Shown here: piece by piece, positions 33,532-42,663 of the stretch
Layout: the number at the start of each line of letters is the position of its first letter
Position numbering within the stretch: the stretch's first letter is position 1
Assembly (NCBI GenBank): GCA_946410455.1
Contig: CAMKAJ010000006.1
Span: 30,148-94,147 of the forward strand
Direction: 5' to 3'
DNA from: an uncultured Bacteroidales bacterium
GTDB taxonomy: Bacteria > Bacteroidota > Bacteroidia > Bacteroidales > UBA932
DNA length: 64,000 bases
Position numbers and translations under genes: made by a program
Notes under the pieces: model-generated
What the model was told of the DNA's origin: nothing
The model's input: only the letters and a program-made list of their open reading frames with translations
The model's database searches: none

Positions 33532-35457
33532 ATGAGAAGATTACTCGCATTGCTCGCGCTTAGCTTACTGGCGCAACTCTCTTTCGCCCAGACTTGGGCT
33601 CCCGCAGGAAATGACATCAAGACCCGCTGGGCGGCTGAGGTTAACCCCAAGGCTCCGCTGCCGGAGTATCCCAGGCCGCAGATGGTTCGCGGCGACTGGA
33701 TGAACCTCAACGGACTCTGGGACTACGCCATAGAGGCTCCGGAGGCTGGTTATTCTGTCGCCCAGGGCCAGATTCTGGTGCCGTTTGCCATAGAATCCTC
33801 TCTCTCTGGAGTTGGTAAATTTGTAGGGCAAGACAAGGCCCTGTGGTACAAGCGCAACTTCACAGTTCCGCGAACATGGAAGGGTAAGAAGGTGCAGCTT
33901 AACTTTGGCGCAGTAGATTGGAAGGCCGAGGTGTGGGTAAACGGGCAGAAGGCCGGGTTGCATACCGGCGGCTATGCTCCTTTCTCATTCGACATTACCC
34001 CTATGCTGAAAAAGAGCGGCAAGCAGGAGATCTGCGTTAAGGTTCAGGACGCAAGCGACCAGAGTTGGCAGCCGCGCGGCAAGCAAGTAGCTCATCCTCA
34101 GGGGATTTGGTATACTCCTGTAACCGGCATCTGGCAGACCGTCTGGCTTGAGGCTCTCTCTCCTGCCGCCCATGTGAGCAACTACTATGCTCTTGCCGAC
34201 ATAGATAAATCCAATATCTGCGTGCAGGTAGATGCCGAGGGTCTTGCAGAGGGAGACGTGGTGCTTGTCTCTCTTAAAGAAGGGGGCATGGGATACAGCG
34301 CAGAGCATCCGTCTGCTGCAGTGCTTGCCAGCGCAGAAGGGCTCAACGTAACCCTTCCCGTGGCGGAGCCCAAACTTTGGACTCCCGACAACCCCTGGCT
34401 CTATGGTCTGGAAATCAGTATTTCCAGGAACGGAAAGCTCATAGACAAGGTGGAAGGCTATACCGCCATGCGCAAAATCTCCAAGCAAGAAACGCACGAG
34501 AGTCTCCATACATCCAAAGGTGTCAGGCGTGGATATCAGCGCATTGCCCTCAATAACAGCCCTCTGTTCCAGTACGGCCCGCTCGACCAGGGCTGGTGGC
34601 CGGACGGACTCTACACCGCCCCCACCGACGAGGCCCTGCGATTCGACATAGAAAAAACAAAGGAATGGGGCTTCAACATGATTCGCAAGCACATCAAGGT
34701 TGAGCCCGCCCGCTGGTACTACTGGTGCGACGTTCTGGGTATAATGGTTTGGCAGGATATGCCGAGCATTGCAGACCAGAGCAAGGGCGTGAGTGCAACC
34801 CGCCCCGAAGAGCTCGTGAAGGGACAGATGAATCAGTGGCCCAACGATACTTTCATCGGAGGCACCGATTGCATAGTGCCCCAGGAATGGAAAGACAATT
34901 ATTATAAGGAGTGGGGAGAAATCATCGCAGCTCTCAAGGGCTTCCCCTGCATTGCAGTCTGGGTTCCCTTCAACGAAGGATGGGGACAGTTTGATACCGC
35001 AGCTGCCGTGGACTTCACCCGTAAGGCAGATCCCAGCAGGCTCGTAAACGAGGCATCCGGAGGCAACTTCGTGCTTGCCGGCGACATACTCGATGCTCAC
35101 CATTATCCGGAACCGATGATGAATGTTTTCGAGCGCAGGATGATAAATGTGCTCGGAGAATACGGCGGCATCGGTTACGTAATCGACGGCCATATCTGGA
35201 GGCCTACGGGTAAGAACTGGGGCTATGCCGGCCTCTGCCAGAGTCCGGAGGAGGTCCTGGAGCGTTACAAACTGTACGCAGAGAGACTCAAGACCTTCAT
35301 TACAACGGGCTGTGCTGCAGCAGTTTACACCCAGACTACAGACGTAGAGATAGAGGTCAACGGCCTTATGACCTACGACCGACTGGAGAAGCTCGACGCC
35401 GCCAAGCTGCGCGAGATCAACCAATCTGTTATAGCAACACCTTACTGGCTTAACTAA
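33532..35457 (+). CDS. secreted glycoside hydrolase family 2 enzyme
   Basis: A 641-residue exported hydrolase of the beta-galactosidase/glucuronidase family. Signal peptide MRRLLALLALSLLAQLSFA; sugar-binding jelly-roll domain (ALWYKRNFTVPRTWKGKKVQ, VDWKAEVWVNG); Ig-like domain; TIM barrel from about residue 300 with GFNMIRKHIKVEP and DVLGIMVWQDMP. The acid/base is predicted as Glu482 in FNEGWGQ and the nucleophile as Glu543 in GEYGGIG. Substrate cannot be read from sequence; this GH2 subgroup is common in Bacteroidetes. It stands alone, driven by the shared 35-bp element, with no SusCD pair nearby. Its 3' end overlaps convergent miaB by eight bases. Confidence 0.9.
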   Translation: MRRLLALLALSLLAQLSFAQTWAPAGNDIKTRWAAEVNPKAPLPEYPRPQMVRGDWMNLNGLWDYAIEAPEAGYSVAQGQILVPFAIESSLSGVGKFVGQDKALWYKRNFTVPRTWKGKKVQLNFGAVDWKAEVWVNGQKAGLHTGGYAPFSFDITPMLKKSGKQEICVKVQDASDQSWQPRGKQVAHPQGIWYTPVTGIWQTVWLEALSPAAHVSNYYALADIDKSNICVQVDAEGLAEGDVVLVSLKEGGMGYSAEHPSAAVLASAEGLNVTLPVAEPKLWTPDNPWLYGLEISISRNGKLIDKVEGYTAMRKISKQETHESLHTSKGVRRGYQRIALNNSPLFQYGPLDQGWWPDGLYTAPTDEALRFDIEKTKEWGFNMIRKHIKVEPARWYYWCDVLGIMVWQDMPSIADQSKGVSATRPEELVKGQMNQWPNDTFIGGTDCIVPQEWKDNYYKEWGEIIAALKGFPCIAVWVPFNEGWGQFDTAAAVDFTRKADPSRLVNEASGGNFVLAGDILDAHHYPEPMMNVFERRMINVLGEYGGIGYVIDGHIWRPTGKNWGYAGLCQSPEEVLERYKLYAERLKTFITTGCAAAVYTQTTDVEIEVNGLMTYDRLEKLDAAKLREINQSVIATPYWLN

Positions 35458-36754
35458 GCCGGCACAGAAGGGTGGCCTGAGTGCAGTCGAGCACCTCGAC
35501 GGTCACAAGGTCACCCGCTTTGTGCTCTGTATCGGCCCAGACACACATTTTGCCTGTGCCGGTACGGCCGCAAAGCTCGGCAGGATTACGCTTCGAGGGG
35601 CCTTCTACAAGCACTTCGAAGCGCTTTGCTATATCGCGCTTGTTGCTCTCCAGCGAGAGGCGGTTCTGCACTGCAATTATCTCATTGAGCCGGCGGGTCT
35701 TAACATCCAGGGGCACGTCGTCTGGATATTTACGCGCGGCAAGAGTGCCGGGGCGCTCTGAATAATAGAACATGTATGCAGCGTCAAATCCCACTTCCTC
35801 AAACAGCGAGAGGGTGTCGGCGTGGTCATCCTCTGTCTCGGAGCAGAATCCTGCAATCACATCCGTAGAGATGGCGCAATCGGGCATATATCTGCGAATC
35901 GCCGCCACTCGGTCTAAGTACCACTCGCGCGTATAGCGGCGCCGCATCTTTTCCAGGATGCGGTTGGAGCCAGATTGTACTGGAAGATGGATTTGATGGC
36001 AGATATTGTCGTGAGAAGCCATCACTTCCAGCACTTCATCTGATATGTCCTGGGGATTAGACGTAGAGAAGCGTATCCTGAGCCCCGGGCAGCTCTCTGC
36101 CACCAGGCGCAGCAGGCCCGCAAAGTTGCAGTCGCCATAATTGTAGGAATCCACATTCTGCCCCAGCAGCGTAACTTCTTTGTAACCGTCATCCATGCAC
36201 TTGCAGGCCTCTCTAACTATAGAGTGGTAGTCTCTGCTGCGCTCGGCGCCACGGGTGTAAGGCACTACGCAGTAGGAACATACGTTGTTGCAGCCGCGCA
36301 TGATAGAGATAAAAGCAGACACTCCGTTCTTGTCTAGCCGCACGGGGACGATCTCTGCATAGGTCTCCTCGCGAGACAGCACGACGTTTATCTGCGGCTG
36401 CCCTGGGGCTACATTCTGCAGGAGCACCGGCAACGACCGGTATGCATCCGGACCGGCAACAATATCTACTTTACCGCTCTCCAGCAGCTCGGTCTTCATC
36501 CTCTCTGCCATGCATCCGAGAATTCCCACCACCACTCCGGAGCGCCTGCGTTTTTGTAGATGGAACTGCTCTATACGGCCGTGGATGCGCTGCTCTGCGT
36601 TGTCGCGCACGGAGCAGGTGTTGGCCATAATAACGTCGGCCTCGTCTATAATCTCAGTGCGTTCATAGCCGTGAGAAGCAAGTAGGGCAAAAACAACCTC
36701 AGTGTCTGCCACGTTCATCTGGCAGCCGTATGTCTCTATGTACAACTTTTTCAT
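35450..36754 (-). CDS. miaB: tRNA-2-methylthio-N6-dimethylallyladenosine synthase MiaB
   Basis: Radical SAM methylthiotransferase that modifies A37 of tRNAs reading codons starting with U. The 434-residue protein has the N-terminal UPF0004 domain with YGCQMNVADTE, NTCSVRDNAE and GCMAER (three cluster Cys), the radical SAM motif GCNNVCSYC, GQNVDSYNYG, and a C-terminal TRAM domain. ATG at 36754 (MKKLYIETYGCQMN) was chosen because the upstream part to 36820 lies in the previous gene. It overlaps the stop of the LysM/M23 gene by four bases (ATGA). Confidence 0.97.
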   Translation of the reverse strand: MKKLYIETYGCQMNVADTEVVFALLASHGYERTEIIDEADVIMANTCSVRDNAEQRIHGRIEQFHLQKRRRSGVVVGILGCMAERMKTELLESGKVDIVAGPDAYRSLPVLLQNVAPGQPQINVVLSREETYAEIVPVRLDKNGVSAFISIMRGCNNVCSYCVVPYTRGAERSRDYHSIVREACKCMDDGYKEVTLLGQNVDSYNYGDCNFAGLLRLVAESCPGLRIRFSTSNPQDISDEVLEVMASHDNICHQIHLPVQSGSNRILEKMRRRYTREWYLDRVAAIRRYMPDCAISTDVIAGFCSETEDDHADTLSLFEEVGFDAAYMFYYSERPGTLAARKYPDDVPLDVKTRRLNEIIAVQNRLSLESNKRDIAKRFEVLVEGPSKRNPAELCGRTGTGKMCVWADTEHKAGDLVTVEVLDCTQATLLCRLS

Positions 36755-37818
36755 TTCACTCTGATCTTGCGACCGACGCTCAAGGTGGTTGTGGGCTTGA
36801 GACCGCTGTTCAGGCTGCAAATCCGCGAAACCGTGGTTCCGTACTTAGCAGCAATGCCAGACAAGGTGTCGCCGGAACGTATCGTATGATACCTCATTGC
36901 CGCACGCTCCTTGGCGATGCGCTCCTCCTCGGCCCGGATCTGCTCCTCGGTCATGTAAATCTCTTCTTCCTCGTCTATGCTTTGCGGAACGTATTTGCTG
37001 TGCGCCGATAAATAACTGCGACGCAGTACGAACACGTTCTTGCGGAGCGTTCCGCTCTCGAAGTCGATAATCCATTGCGGATCGAAGGCATAGCCCCGGT
37101 AGCGCGTCTCAAAGTGAAGGTGCGGCCCGCTGGAACGCCCGGTAGAGCCGCCAAGCCCAATCAGGTCGCCGGCGTGTACCCATTGGCCGGGCTTCACGTC
37201 GATACGCGAAAGATGGCCGTAGAAGGTTTCCAGTCCGTTCTCGTGACGCACAATAATAAGATTGCCGTAGCCCCTGTGGCGCTCTGCCAGCCGCACGCGG
37301 CCGTCGAACGCGCAGTAAACCGGAGTGCCAGTGGGATAAGGAATATCGCAACCCGTATGGGGGCGACCTCTCCGGATTCCGAACTTAGAGAAAACCTTGC
37401 CCTGATGGGGGCACACAAAGCTGCTTACCGAATCAACCAGACAAATGGTCGTACGATAGTGAATGCTGTCGAAAGGCTCCTTTGTGTAAGGATTGACAAT
37501 GTTCTCGTTCCAATAAGACGTAAAAAGCTCGTCCTGCGAGAGTGCCTCAATGTTTTTTATGAGGTACCAGGTATTGTCGTCCCGCAGCACTATGCGCACC
37601 CGGCGGTCGCCCACATCGAGGGTGTCGATTGGGGCGCCGTTGCCACGCGCAAAAAAAGTAGGAATATCTGTTCCCGTTTGCAGCACGCCTGCAGCTTGCG
37701 CCAGCGTATCGGCAACAGCCAGAGAATCAGACCGTTCAGTGACGACAGAAAGCGTATCTGTCTGAGCCCTCGTTATCCAGCACGAAAGGCAGAGTAACAA
37801 TACAGCTACGCGTCTCAT
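36751..37818 (-). CDS. M23 metallopeptidase with C-terminal LysM
   Basis: Predicted exported peptidoglycan endopeptidase of 355 residues. A signal peptide (MRRVAVLLLCLSCWITRAQ) is followed by a Thr/Ser-rich region, an M23 domain around residues 150-250 with HTGCDIPYP (first zinc His and Asp) and GPHLHFETRY, plus GLETFYGHLSRI, then a Glu-rich linker (EEEEIYMTEEQIRAEEERI) and a C-terminal LysM (YHTIRSGDTLSGIAAKYGTT) that binds glycan. Such proteins cut peptide crosslinks in growth or division. Its start overlaps the phosphohexomutase stop by one base and its end overlaps miaB. Confidence 0.92.
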   Translation of the reverse strand: MRRVAVLLLCLSCWITRAQTDTLSVVTERSDSLAVADTLAQAAGVLQTGTDIPTFFARGNGAPIDTLDVGDRRVRIVLRDDNTWYLIKNIEALSQDELFTSYWNENIVNPYTKEPFDSIHYRTTICLVDSVSSFVCPHQGKVFSKFGIRRGRPHTGCDIPYPTGTPVYCAFDGRVRLAERHRGYGNLIIVRHENGLETFYGHLSRIDVKPGQWVHAGDLIGLGGSTGRSSGPHLHFETRYRGYAFDPQWIIDFESGTLRKNVFVLRRSYLSAHSKYVPQSIDEEEEIYMTEEQIRAEEERIAKERAAMRYHTIRSGDTLSGIAAKYGTTVSRICSLNSGLKPTTTLSVGRKIRVK

Positions 37819-39185
37819 CAGGCGCGAACTCCTCCGAACTGGGTCTCTATTATCTTCTGTACCTCAGCAATCTTGGCGTTAAGCACCTCGTCGGTAGTTG
37901 CCTCGCAGATAAAGCGCAGGTAGGGTTCGGTATTGGACGGGCGGATGTTGAACCACCAGTCGGGATACTCGGCGCGATAGCCGTCGAAGTCCATGAAAGC
38001 GTCGGGTTTGCCTGCAGCAAAGAAATGGTCGCGCACTGCATCCATGGCGCCCTTCTTATCCTCCACGCGGAAGTTGATTTCTCCGGAGTTGCGGTAACGG
38101 GTGAGCTTGTCTATCTCGCCGCTGAGCGTACGGCCCTGCTTCTTGAGTGCGGATACGATGCGGAGCACAATGATAGATGCCAGCATGCCGCTGTCGGAAT
38201 AGAAGAAGTCTTTGAAATAATAGTGGCCGGCGAGTTCTCCGCCCCACAGACCGTCGATCTCGCGGAGCTTGGGTGCGGCGAAGGCGCGGCCTACCCTCCA
38301 GGTATGCATCTGCGCTCCGTAGCCGGCGAGGAATTCGCCAACTGCCTTGGAACTGCGGATTTCCTGGAGCACACGGGGATTCTTTGCTCCGCGCTCGTCG
38401 CAGAAATAGTAAGCCATGAGGGCAATGATGAGGTCTGGAGCCACAAAGCGGGCCTTGTCGTCCACAAACATCACGCGGTCTGCATCGCCGTCGTAAATCA
38501 CACCAATATCGGCACCGGATTTAGCTACCAGCTCACGGAGAGGCTGCACGTTCTTGGGAACCAGAGGGTTGGGCTCGTGGTTGGGGAAGCTGCCGTCCAT
38601 CTCGTCGAAGAGATACTCGGCATTCTCGCCCTTGTAAACCTCCTTGGCAAAGAGGCTGCTCATGCCGTTTGAGAGGTCGAAAGCTATCTTGAGATTGGAA
38701 TAGTCGCCCTTGAACTTCTTAAGGAATTCGATGTAATCGGGCTTGATGTCAATCTCCTTTACGGTTCCTTTCCTGGCTGCCGCAGGAGTAGGACGGCCCT
38801 CGTCTATCCACTGCTTGATTTGGCCAAGACCGGTATCCAGGCCCACAGGGAGAGCGTTCTCGCGGCTTACCTTCATGCCGTTGTACTCGCGGGGGTTATG
38901 GCTGGCTGTAATCTGCACAGATGCCTTGTAACCATAGTTGGCGGTACCAAAGTACACCAAAGGTGTGCTGCTGTAGCCTATATCGTCTACGTCTGCACCG
39001 GCATCGGTAATGCCCTTGATCAGGTAGTCGTGAATCTCCTGGCCGGAGAGGCGGCAGTCGCGGCCCACAAGCACCTTGTCTGCCTTCAAAAGCTCAGGAA
39101 GAAAGTAGCCTACCTTGTAAGCTACATCTTTATCGAAATCCACATTGTAGATTCCACGTATGTCATAAGCGTGAAAAGCTCCCAT
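37818..39185 (-). CDS. phosphomannomutase/phosphoglucomutase
   Basis: Interconverts sugar 6- and 1-phosphates for nucleotide-sugar synthesis. The 455-residue alpha-D-phosphohexomutase has the phosphoserine loop TASHNP at 93-98 (Ser95), the metal loop DGDADR, the sugar-binding GGELAGH loop and the phosphate-binding RPSNTEPYLR near the C terminus. The AFHAYDIRGIYN start and GEINF strand favour the PMM/PGM (ManB/AlgC) group. The ATG at 39185 follows copy 2 of the shared 35-bp promoter element by 28 bases, so this gene starts its own unit leading into the M23 gene and miaB. Confidence 0.92.
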   Translation of the reverse strand: MGAFHAYDIRGIYNVDFDKDVAYKVGYFLPELLKADKVLVGRDCRLSGQEIHDYLIKGITDAGADVDDIGYSSTPLVYFGTANYGYKASVQITASHNPREYNGMKVSRENALPVGLDTGLGQIKQWIDEGRPTPAAARKGTVKEIDIKPDYIEFLKKFKGDYSNLKIAFDLSNGMSSLFAKEVYKGENAEYLFDEMDGSFPNHEPNPLVPKNVQPLRELVAKSGADIGVIYDGDADRVMFVDDKARFVAPDLIIALMAYYFCDERGAKNPRVLQEIRSSKAVGEFLAGYGAQMHTWRVGRAFAAPKLREIDGLWGGELAGHYYFKDFFYSDSGMLASIIVLRIVSALKKQGRTLSGEIDKLTRYRNSGEINFRVEDKKGAMDAVRDHFFAAGKPDAFMDFDGYRAEYPDWWFNIRPSNTEPYLRFICEATTDEVLNAKIAEVQKIIETQFGGVRA

Positions 39186-39212
39186 ATCTGTAATATTTTT
39201 AGTGTTATCTCA

Positions 39213-39247
39213 CAAATATAAGTAGAATCGTGCAGAATTACAATTCT
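39213..39247 (-). promoter_or_regulatory. palindromic operator plus promoter of the phosphohexomutase gene, copy 2 of a 35-bp element
   Basis: Identical over 35 bases, in reverse orientation, to 33475-33509. On the minus strand it has AGAATT-GT-AATTCT with the -33 TTG inside, then TATATTTG (plus-strand 39213-39220). Sequence outside the 35 bases differs, so the match is a discrete element. Confidence 0.75.
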
Positions 39248-39252
39248 GCTGC

Positions 39253-40233
39253 CTACTTAGCCCATTCCCAGGAAAAGAGGATGGATTCTACCTGGCGGAG
39301 GTACTGGCGCTTGTCGTATTTGGGGGCATACACGAAGGCCTCGGCAACTATTACGCTGGCGCCATCCTGAGAATAGAAAGAGTGGGATACGAAGGGGCCG
39401 CCCATGTAGTCGTTCTCCACCTCCCAGAGCCCCCGTACCTGGGCAAAGTCGCGGCCACGGAAGCGGAAGAACTCTATCTGCGGAGGCATGTACTCCCCCG
39501 TAGTCATCCAGGTATTCTCGAACATGCCGGGCACATTTTCCTTGAGAGTTGAATTGCGGTGCGCTATGATATTATTCACCGACAGTTCATCGCTAGTCCG
39601 GATAGCGGGATACTTGTAAATAAAGATACCCTGAATGGTATACTGTTTCTCGTCTGCCACCCATGCAAAGTCATCCGTGATCTTCTTGAGTTTATATCCC
39701 ATCGGGAAGTGCGGAGAACCGCCAAATACCTCTGCTACCCTGGGAGCAATCTCCCTTTCTTCATATCGTATAGAATTGCGGATTACGCGGTCACGCTCGG
39801 CCTGCTCTATGTAGCCCACGATACTCTTACCGTTGTCTTGCACCAGACTTGTAGCCTCGTCGGCATTGTGCGCACTGATTTGTACCAGGCACTGAGGGGC
39901 TGCCCAGACATCTTTGCGATATATTACTCCGGCACTGTCAAGTTGCTGATTAAGAGTAAAGTACACAATGTTACGATGCACTTTAAAAAGATCCCCAAAG
40001 CCCCCGGGAGCCACGTTGACCAGGGAGTATAGAGGCTCCTTCTGCGCAAGGTAGGGGCAGTCGCAGGCCAGCAGTTCGCGCACCTGGGCACCCAGGTTAC
40101 CCTCCCAGTCGGCCTTCTCTATTACCACAATAATCTCGCCCGCCTTGCCGCTTACATTAGGAAGGAGAGCCTTGGTATTCTTGCATGACGCAAGGGCCAG
40201 CACGGCCATGAGCATAAGGAGTATCTTTTTCAT
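39253..40233 (-). CDS. DUF4837 lipoprotein
   Basis: A 326-residue predicted lipoprotein of a Bacteroidetes family of unknown function. MKKILLMLMAVLALASC gives a lipobox with Cys17. Typical stretches are GKAGEIIVVIEKADWEGNLG, PYLAQKEPLYSLVNVAPGGF, DVWAAPQCLVQISA and RGLWEVENDYMGGPFVSHSF. The position after dxr-rseP is one I associate with this family. ATG at 40233 was chosen; the frame extends by two codons only through a rare ATT. The phosphohexomutase promoter lies six bases after its stop. Confidence 0.82.
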   Translation of the reverse strand: MKKILLMLMAVLALASCKNTKALLPNVSGKAGEIIVVIEKADWEGNLGAQVRELLACDCPYLAQKEPLYSLVNVAPGGFGDLFKVHRNIVYFTLNQQLDSAGVIYRKDVWAAPQCLVQISAHNADEATSLVQDNGKSIVGYIEQAERDRVIRNSIRYEEREIAPRVAEVFGGSPHFPMGYKLKKITDDFAWVADEKQYTIQGIFIYKYPAIRTSDELSVNNIIAHRNSTLKENVPGMFENTWMTTGEYMPPQIEFFRFRGRDFAQVRGLWEVENDYMGGPFVSHSFYSQDGASVIVAEAFVYAPKYDKRQYLRQVESILFSWEWAK

Positions 40234-40235
40234 AT

Positions 40236-41528
40236 TCAATGAATTAATCTAGCAATATCGTTACCGAAAGCCAGCACCATGAGGGCCATCAGCAGTATCA
40301 TGCCGATAACCTGCATAACCGTTAGGAAGCGGTCGCTGGGCTTGCGTCCCGTAATCATCTCGTACAAGGTAAAAAGTATATGCCCGCCGTCCAGAGCAGG
40401 AATCGGCAGGAGGTTCATTATACCAAGCATTACAGATAGCAGCGCCAGGATACTCAGGAAGCGGTACCAATCCCAGACAGCCGGGAACACCTGACCTATG
40501 GCTATAAAGCTGCCAACAGATTTATACGCTCCGGTTGACGGCCGCACCAGCAGCCCGAGGTCACGTACGTAGCCGGTAATCGTCTCCCAGGTAAGCCTGA
40601 GCCCTGCCGGTACGGACTGCAGCAAACTGTACTGTCGCCGCTCGACAGGAGGAGTCGCAAGGTAAACGCCCACCTGCCCGAGCGAATCTACACGCACGGG
40701 AACAGCCAAAGTATCAGCACCCCTGAGCACGCTCGCTTCTATGGTCTCGCCGGCATGTGCGGCAAGCACGGGGCGAGCGTCCTGGATGAAGCTGACAGGA
40801 TGGCCGTCGAACGCCAGTACCCTGTCGCCACGGAACAGTCCGCAGGAGCCGTTAGGCCCGTCGGCACTCATGGAATCGATGACGAAGGGCACTGCAAGGT
40901 CGAACATCGCGGGGCTGTTGAGCACGTCGCCCATGAACGAGTGGTCGATATACAGCTGCAGGGTATCTGCATCTCTGAGTATGCGGGCCTCCCGCACATC
41001 GCGCCTGGCCAGGTCGGCCTGCAGCATCCCGAAGTTCTCCGGCTCGTAGCCGTCGAAGTCTATGATGTGGTCTCCCAGGCGGAAGCCCATCTCGCGGGCC
41101 AGCTCGTTGGGCGCTATACGGGCGTCACGGTTACTGATGTATGCCTCGCCCCAGACTCCCGCTATGACGCAGTAAAGGATGATTGCCAGAATGAAGTTGT
41201 TGAGCACTCCCCCGGCCATCACTAACAATCTCTGCCAGGCCGGCTTGGAACGGAATTCCCATGCCTGAGGCTCCTTTTTGAGCTGTTCCAGGTCCATGGA
41301 TTCGTCTATCATTCCGGAAATCTTGCAGTAGCCGCCGAAAGGAATCCAGCCAATACCGAATTCTGTTTCGCCCCAATGCCACTTGACTATGGCCTTGCCG
41401 AAGAATAAATAAAACTTCTCTACGCGGATACCGAAAATCCGCGCCCATATAAAATGCCCGAACTCATGCGCAATGATGAGCAACGAAAGGGCGAGTATAA
41501 CCTGAAGAGTTTTAACTAATGCAACCAT
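40236..41528 (-). CDS. rseP: site-2 intramembrane metalloprotease RseP
   Basis: Inner-membrane zinc protease that cuts membrane-bound anti-sigma factors and signal-peptide remnants. The 430-residue protein has HEFGH at residues 21-25 within the first membrane segment, GIGWIPFGGYCKISGM, a central region with two PDZ-like parts (MGFRLGDHIIDFDGYE; GLFRGDRVLAFDGHPV), and NLLPIPALDGGHI with the third zinc ligand near the C terminus. ATG at 41528 overlaps the dxr stop by 17 bases; a TTG five codons earlier is less likely. It lies in the operon with dxr, as in many bacteria. Confidence 0.95.
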   Translation of the reverse strand: MVALVKTLQVILALSLLIIAHEFGHFIWARIFGIRVEKFYLFFGKAIVKWHWGETEFGIGWIPFGGYCKISGMIDESMDLEQLKKEPQAWEFRSKPAWQRLLVMAGGVLNNFILAIILYCVIAGVWGEAYISNRDARIAPNELAREMGFRLGDHIIDFDGYEPENFGMLQADLARRDVREARILRDADTLQLYIDHSFMGDVLNSPAMFDLAVPFVIDSMSADGPNGSCGLFRGDRVLAFDGHPVSFIQDARPVLAAHAGETIEASVLRGADTLAVPVRVDSLGQVGVYLATPPVERRQYSLLQSVPAGLRLTWETITGYVRDLGLLVRPSTGAYKSVGSFIAIGQVFPAVWDWYRFLSILALLSVMLGIMNLLPIPALDGGHILFTLYEMITGRKPSDRFLTVMQVIGMILLMALMVLAFGNDIARLIH

Positions 41529-42663
41529 TCGCGATTCTTGCAACCTCCGCGTTTGTCTCGAAGATATCGTCCAGCTTGGGCTCCGCTACAAAATTCAGGC
41601 CTGCCAGACATTTTTCGTTTATTCGCGAGATGTCGTAGAATGAAATCTGTCCCTTGAGATATGCTGCAACTGCCACCTCATTGGCCGCATTGAGGGCACA
41701 AGGAGCATTGCCGCCGCGCTCAAGAGCCTCGTAGGCCAGGCGCAGATTGGGGAAACGCGAGGTGTCTGGGGCCTCGAAGTGAAGGGCGCCGAGCTGTGCC
41801 AAGTCGAGTATTTTGTTACCCACGCTCACGCGTGCCGGGAACGCCAGGGCAAAGCCGATGGGCTCACGCATATCCGGGCAGCCCAGCTGGGCGATAACGG
41901 CTCCGTCTTCGAATTCCACCATAGAATGGATAATCGATTCCGGGTGCACAACCACCTGAATATCTGATGGCGGCACGTCAAATAACCAGCGCGCCTCTAT
42001 GACCTCAAACCCCTTGTTCATCATGGTGGCAGAATCGATGGTCACTTTTGCGCCCATGTCCCAATTGGGATGCTTGAGGGCGTCTGCGGCAGTTGCAGCC
42101 GCGATGCGCTGCTTGTCCCAGGTACGGAAAGGGCCTCCGGATGCCGTGAGATGTATCTTTTCTACAGCGTTGCCATTTGCGCCGAGCAGGCACTGGAAGA
42201 TGGCAGAGTGCTCAGAATCAACGGGAAGGATGACTGCATTGTGCTCGCGCATCACCCGGGTGACGAAGCTGCCGGCAGCCACCAGGGTCTCCTTGTTGGC
42301 AAGGGCTACGATTTTTCCGGCCTCCAGCGCGGCCAGCGTAGGCCTCAGTCCGCTGAATCCCACCATCGCACCCACCACAATATCTACGCGCTCCGAGCGC
42401 ACCAGCGAGCACAGGCTGTCGACGCCCGCCCACACCTTGGAATCGCTGTCCTGCAAAGCGTTAGAGAGAGCATCGTAGCGGGCCTCGTTGCACACCACTA
42501 CATTGTTGACACTGAACTCGCGGGCCTGGGCGGCAAGCAAGTCAATATTGTTGTTGGCAGAAATCATGTCCACCTCGAACATGTCGGGATGCTGGCGCAC
42601 CACGTCCAGAGTCTGGGTGCCTATAGAACCGGTAGATCCGAGTATAGCTATCTTTCTTTTCAT
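41512..42663 (-). CDS. dxr: 1-deoxy-D-xylulose 5-phosphate reductoisomerase
   Basis: Second enzyme of the MEP pathway for isoprenoid precursors; it makes MEP from DXP with NADPH. The 383-residue protein has the NADPH-binding GSTGSIGTQTLDV at the start, LANKETLVAAG, the DXP-binding PVDSEHSAIFQCL, LTASGGPFRTW and the metal/substrate segment MGAKVTIDSATMMNKGFEVI (of which IDSATMMNKG is diagnostic). It overlaps the preceding small membrane protein gene by four bases (ATGA) and the rseP gene by 17 bases. Confidence 0.97.
   Translation of the reverse strand: MKRKIAILGSTGSIGTQTLDVVRQHPDMFEVDMISANNNIDLLAAQAREFSVNNVVVCNEARYDALSNALQDSDSKVWAGVDSLCSLVRSERVDIVVGAMVGFSGLRPTLAALEAGKIVALANKETLVAAGSFVTRVMREHNAVILPVDSEHSAIFQCLLGANGNAVEKIHLTASGGPFRTWDKQRIAAATAADALKHPNWDMGAKVTIDSATMMNKGFEVIEARWLFDVPPSDIQVVVHPESIIHSMVEFEDGAVIAQLGCPDMREPIGFALAFPARVSVGNKILDLAQLGALHFEAPDTSRFPNLRLAYEALERGGNAPCALNAANEVAVAAYLKGQISFYDISRINEKCLAGLNFVAEPKLDDIFETNAEVARIANGCIS

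Noticed and set aside
33985..35424. 479-codon minus-strand open frame
   Set aside because: Antisense to the GH2 catalytic region with its conserved Glu motifs; a shadow frame.
33475..39247. Invertible segment bounded by 35-bp inverted repeats
   Set aside because: Both repeats carry their own promoter pointing inward, the segment holds housekeeping genes, and no invertase gene is in the window. Inversion would leave each end with the same promoter. Shared regulation explains the repeats better.
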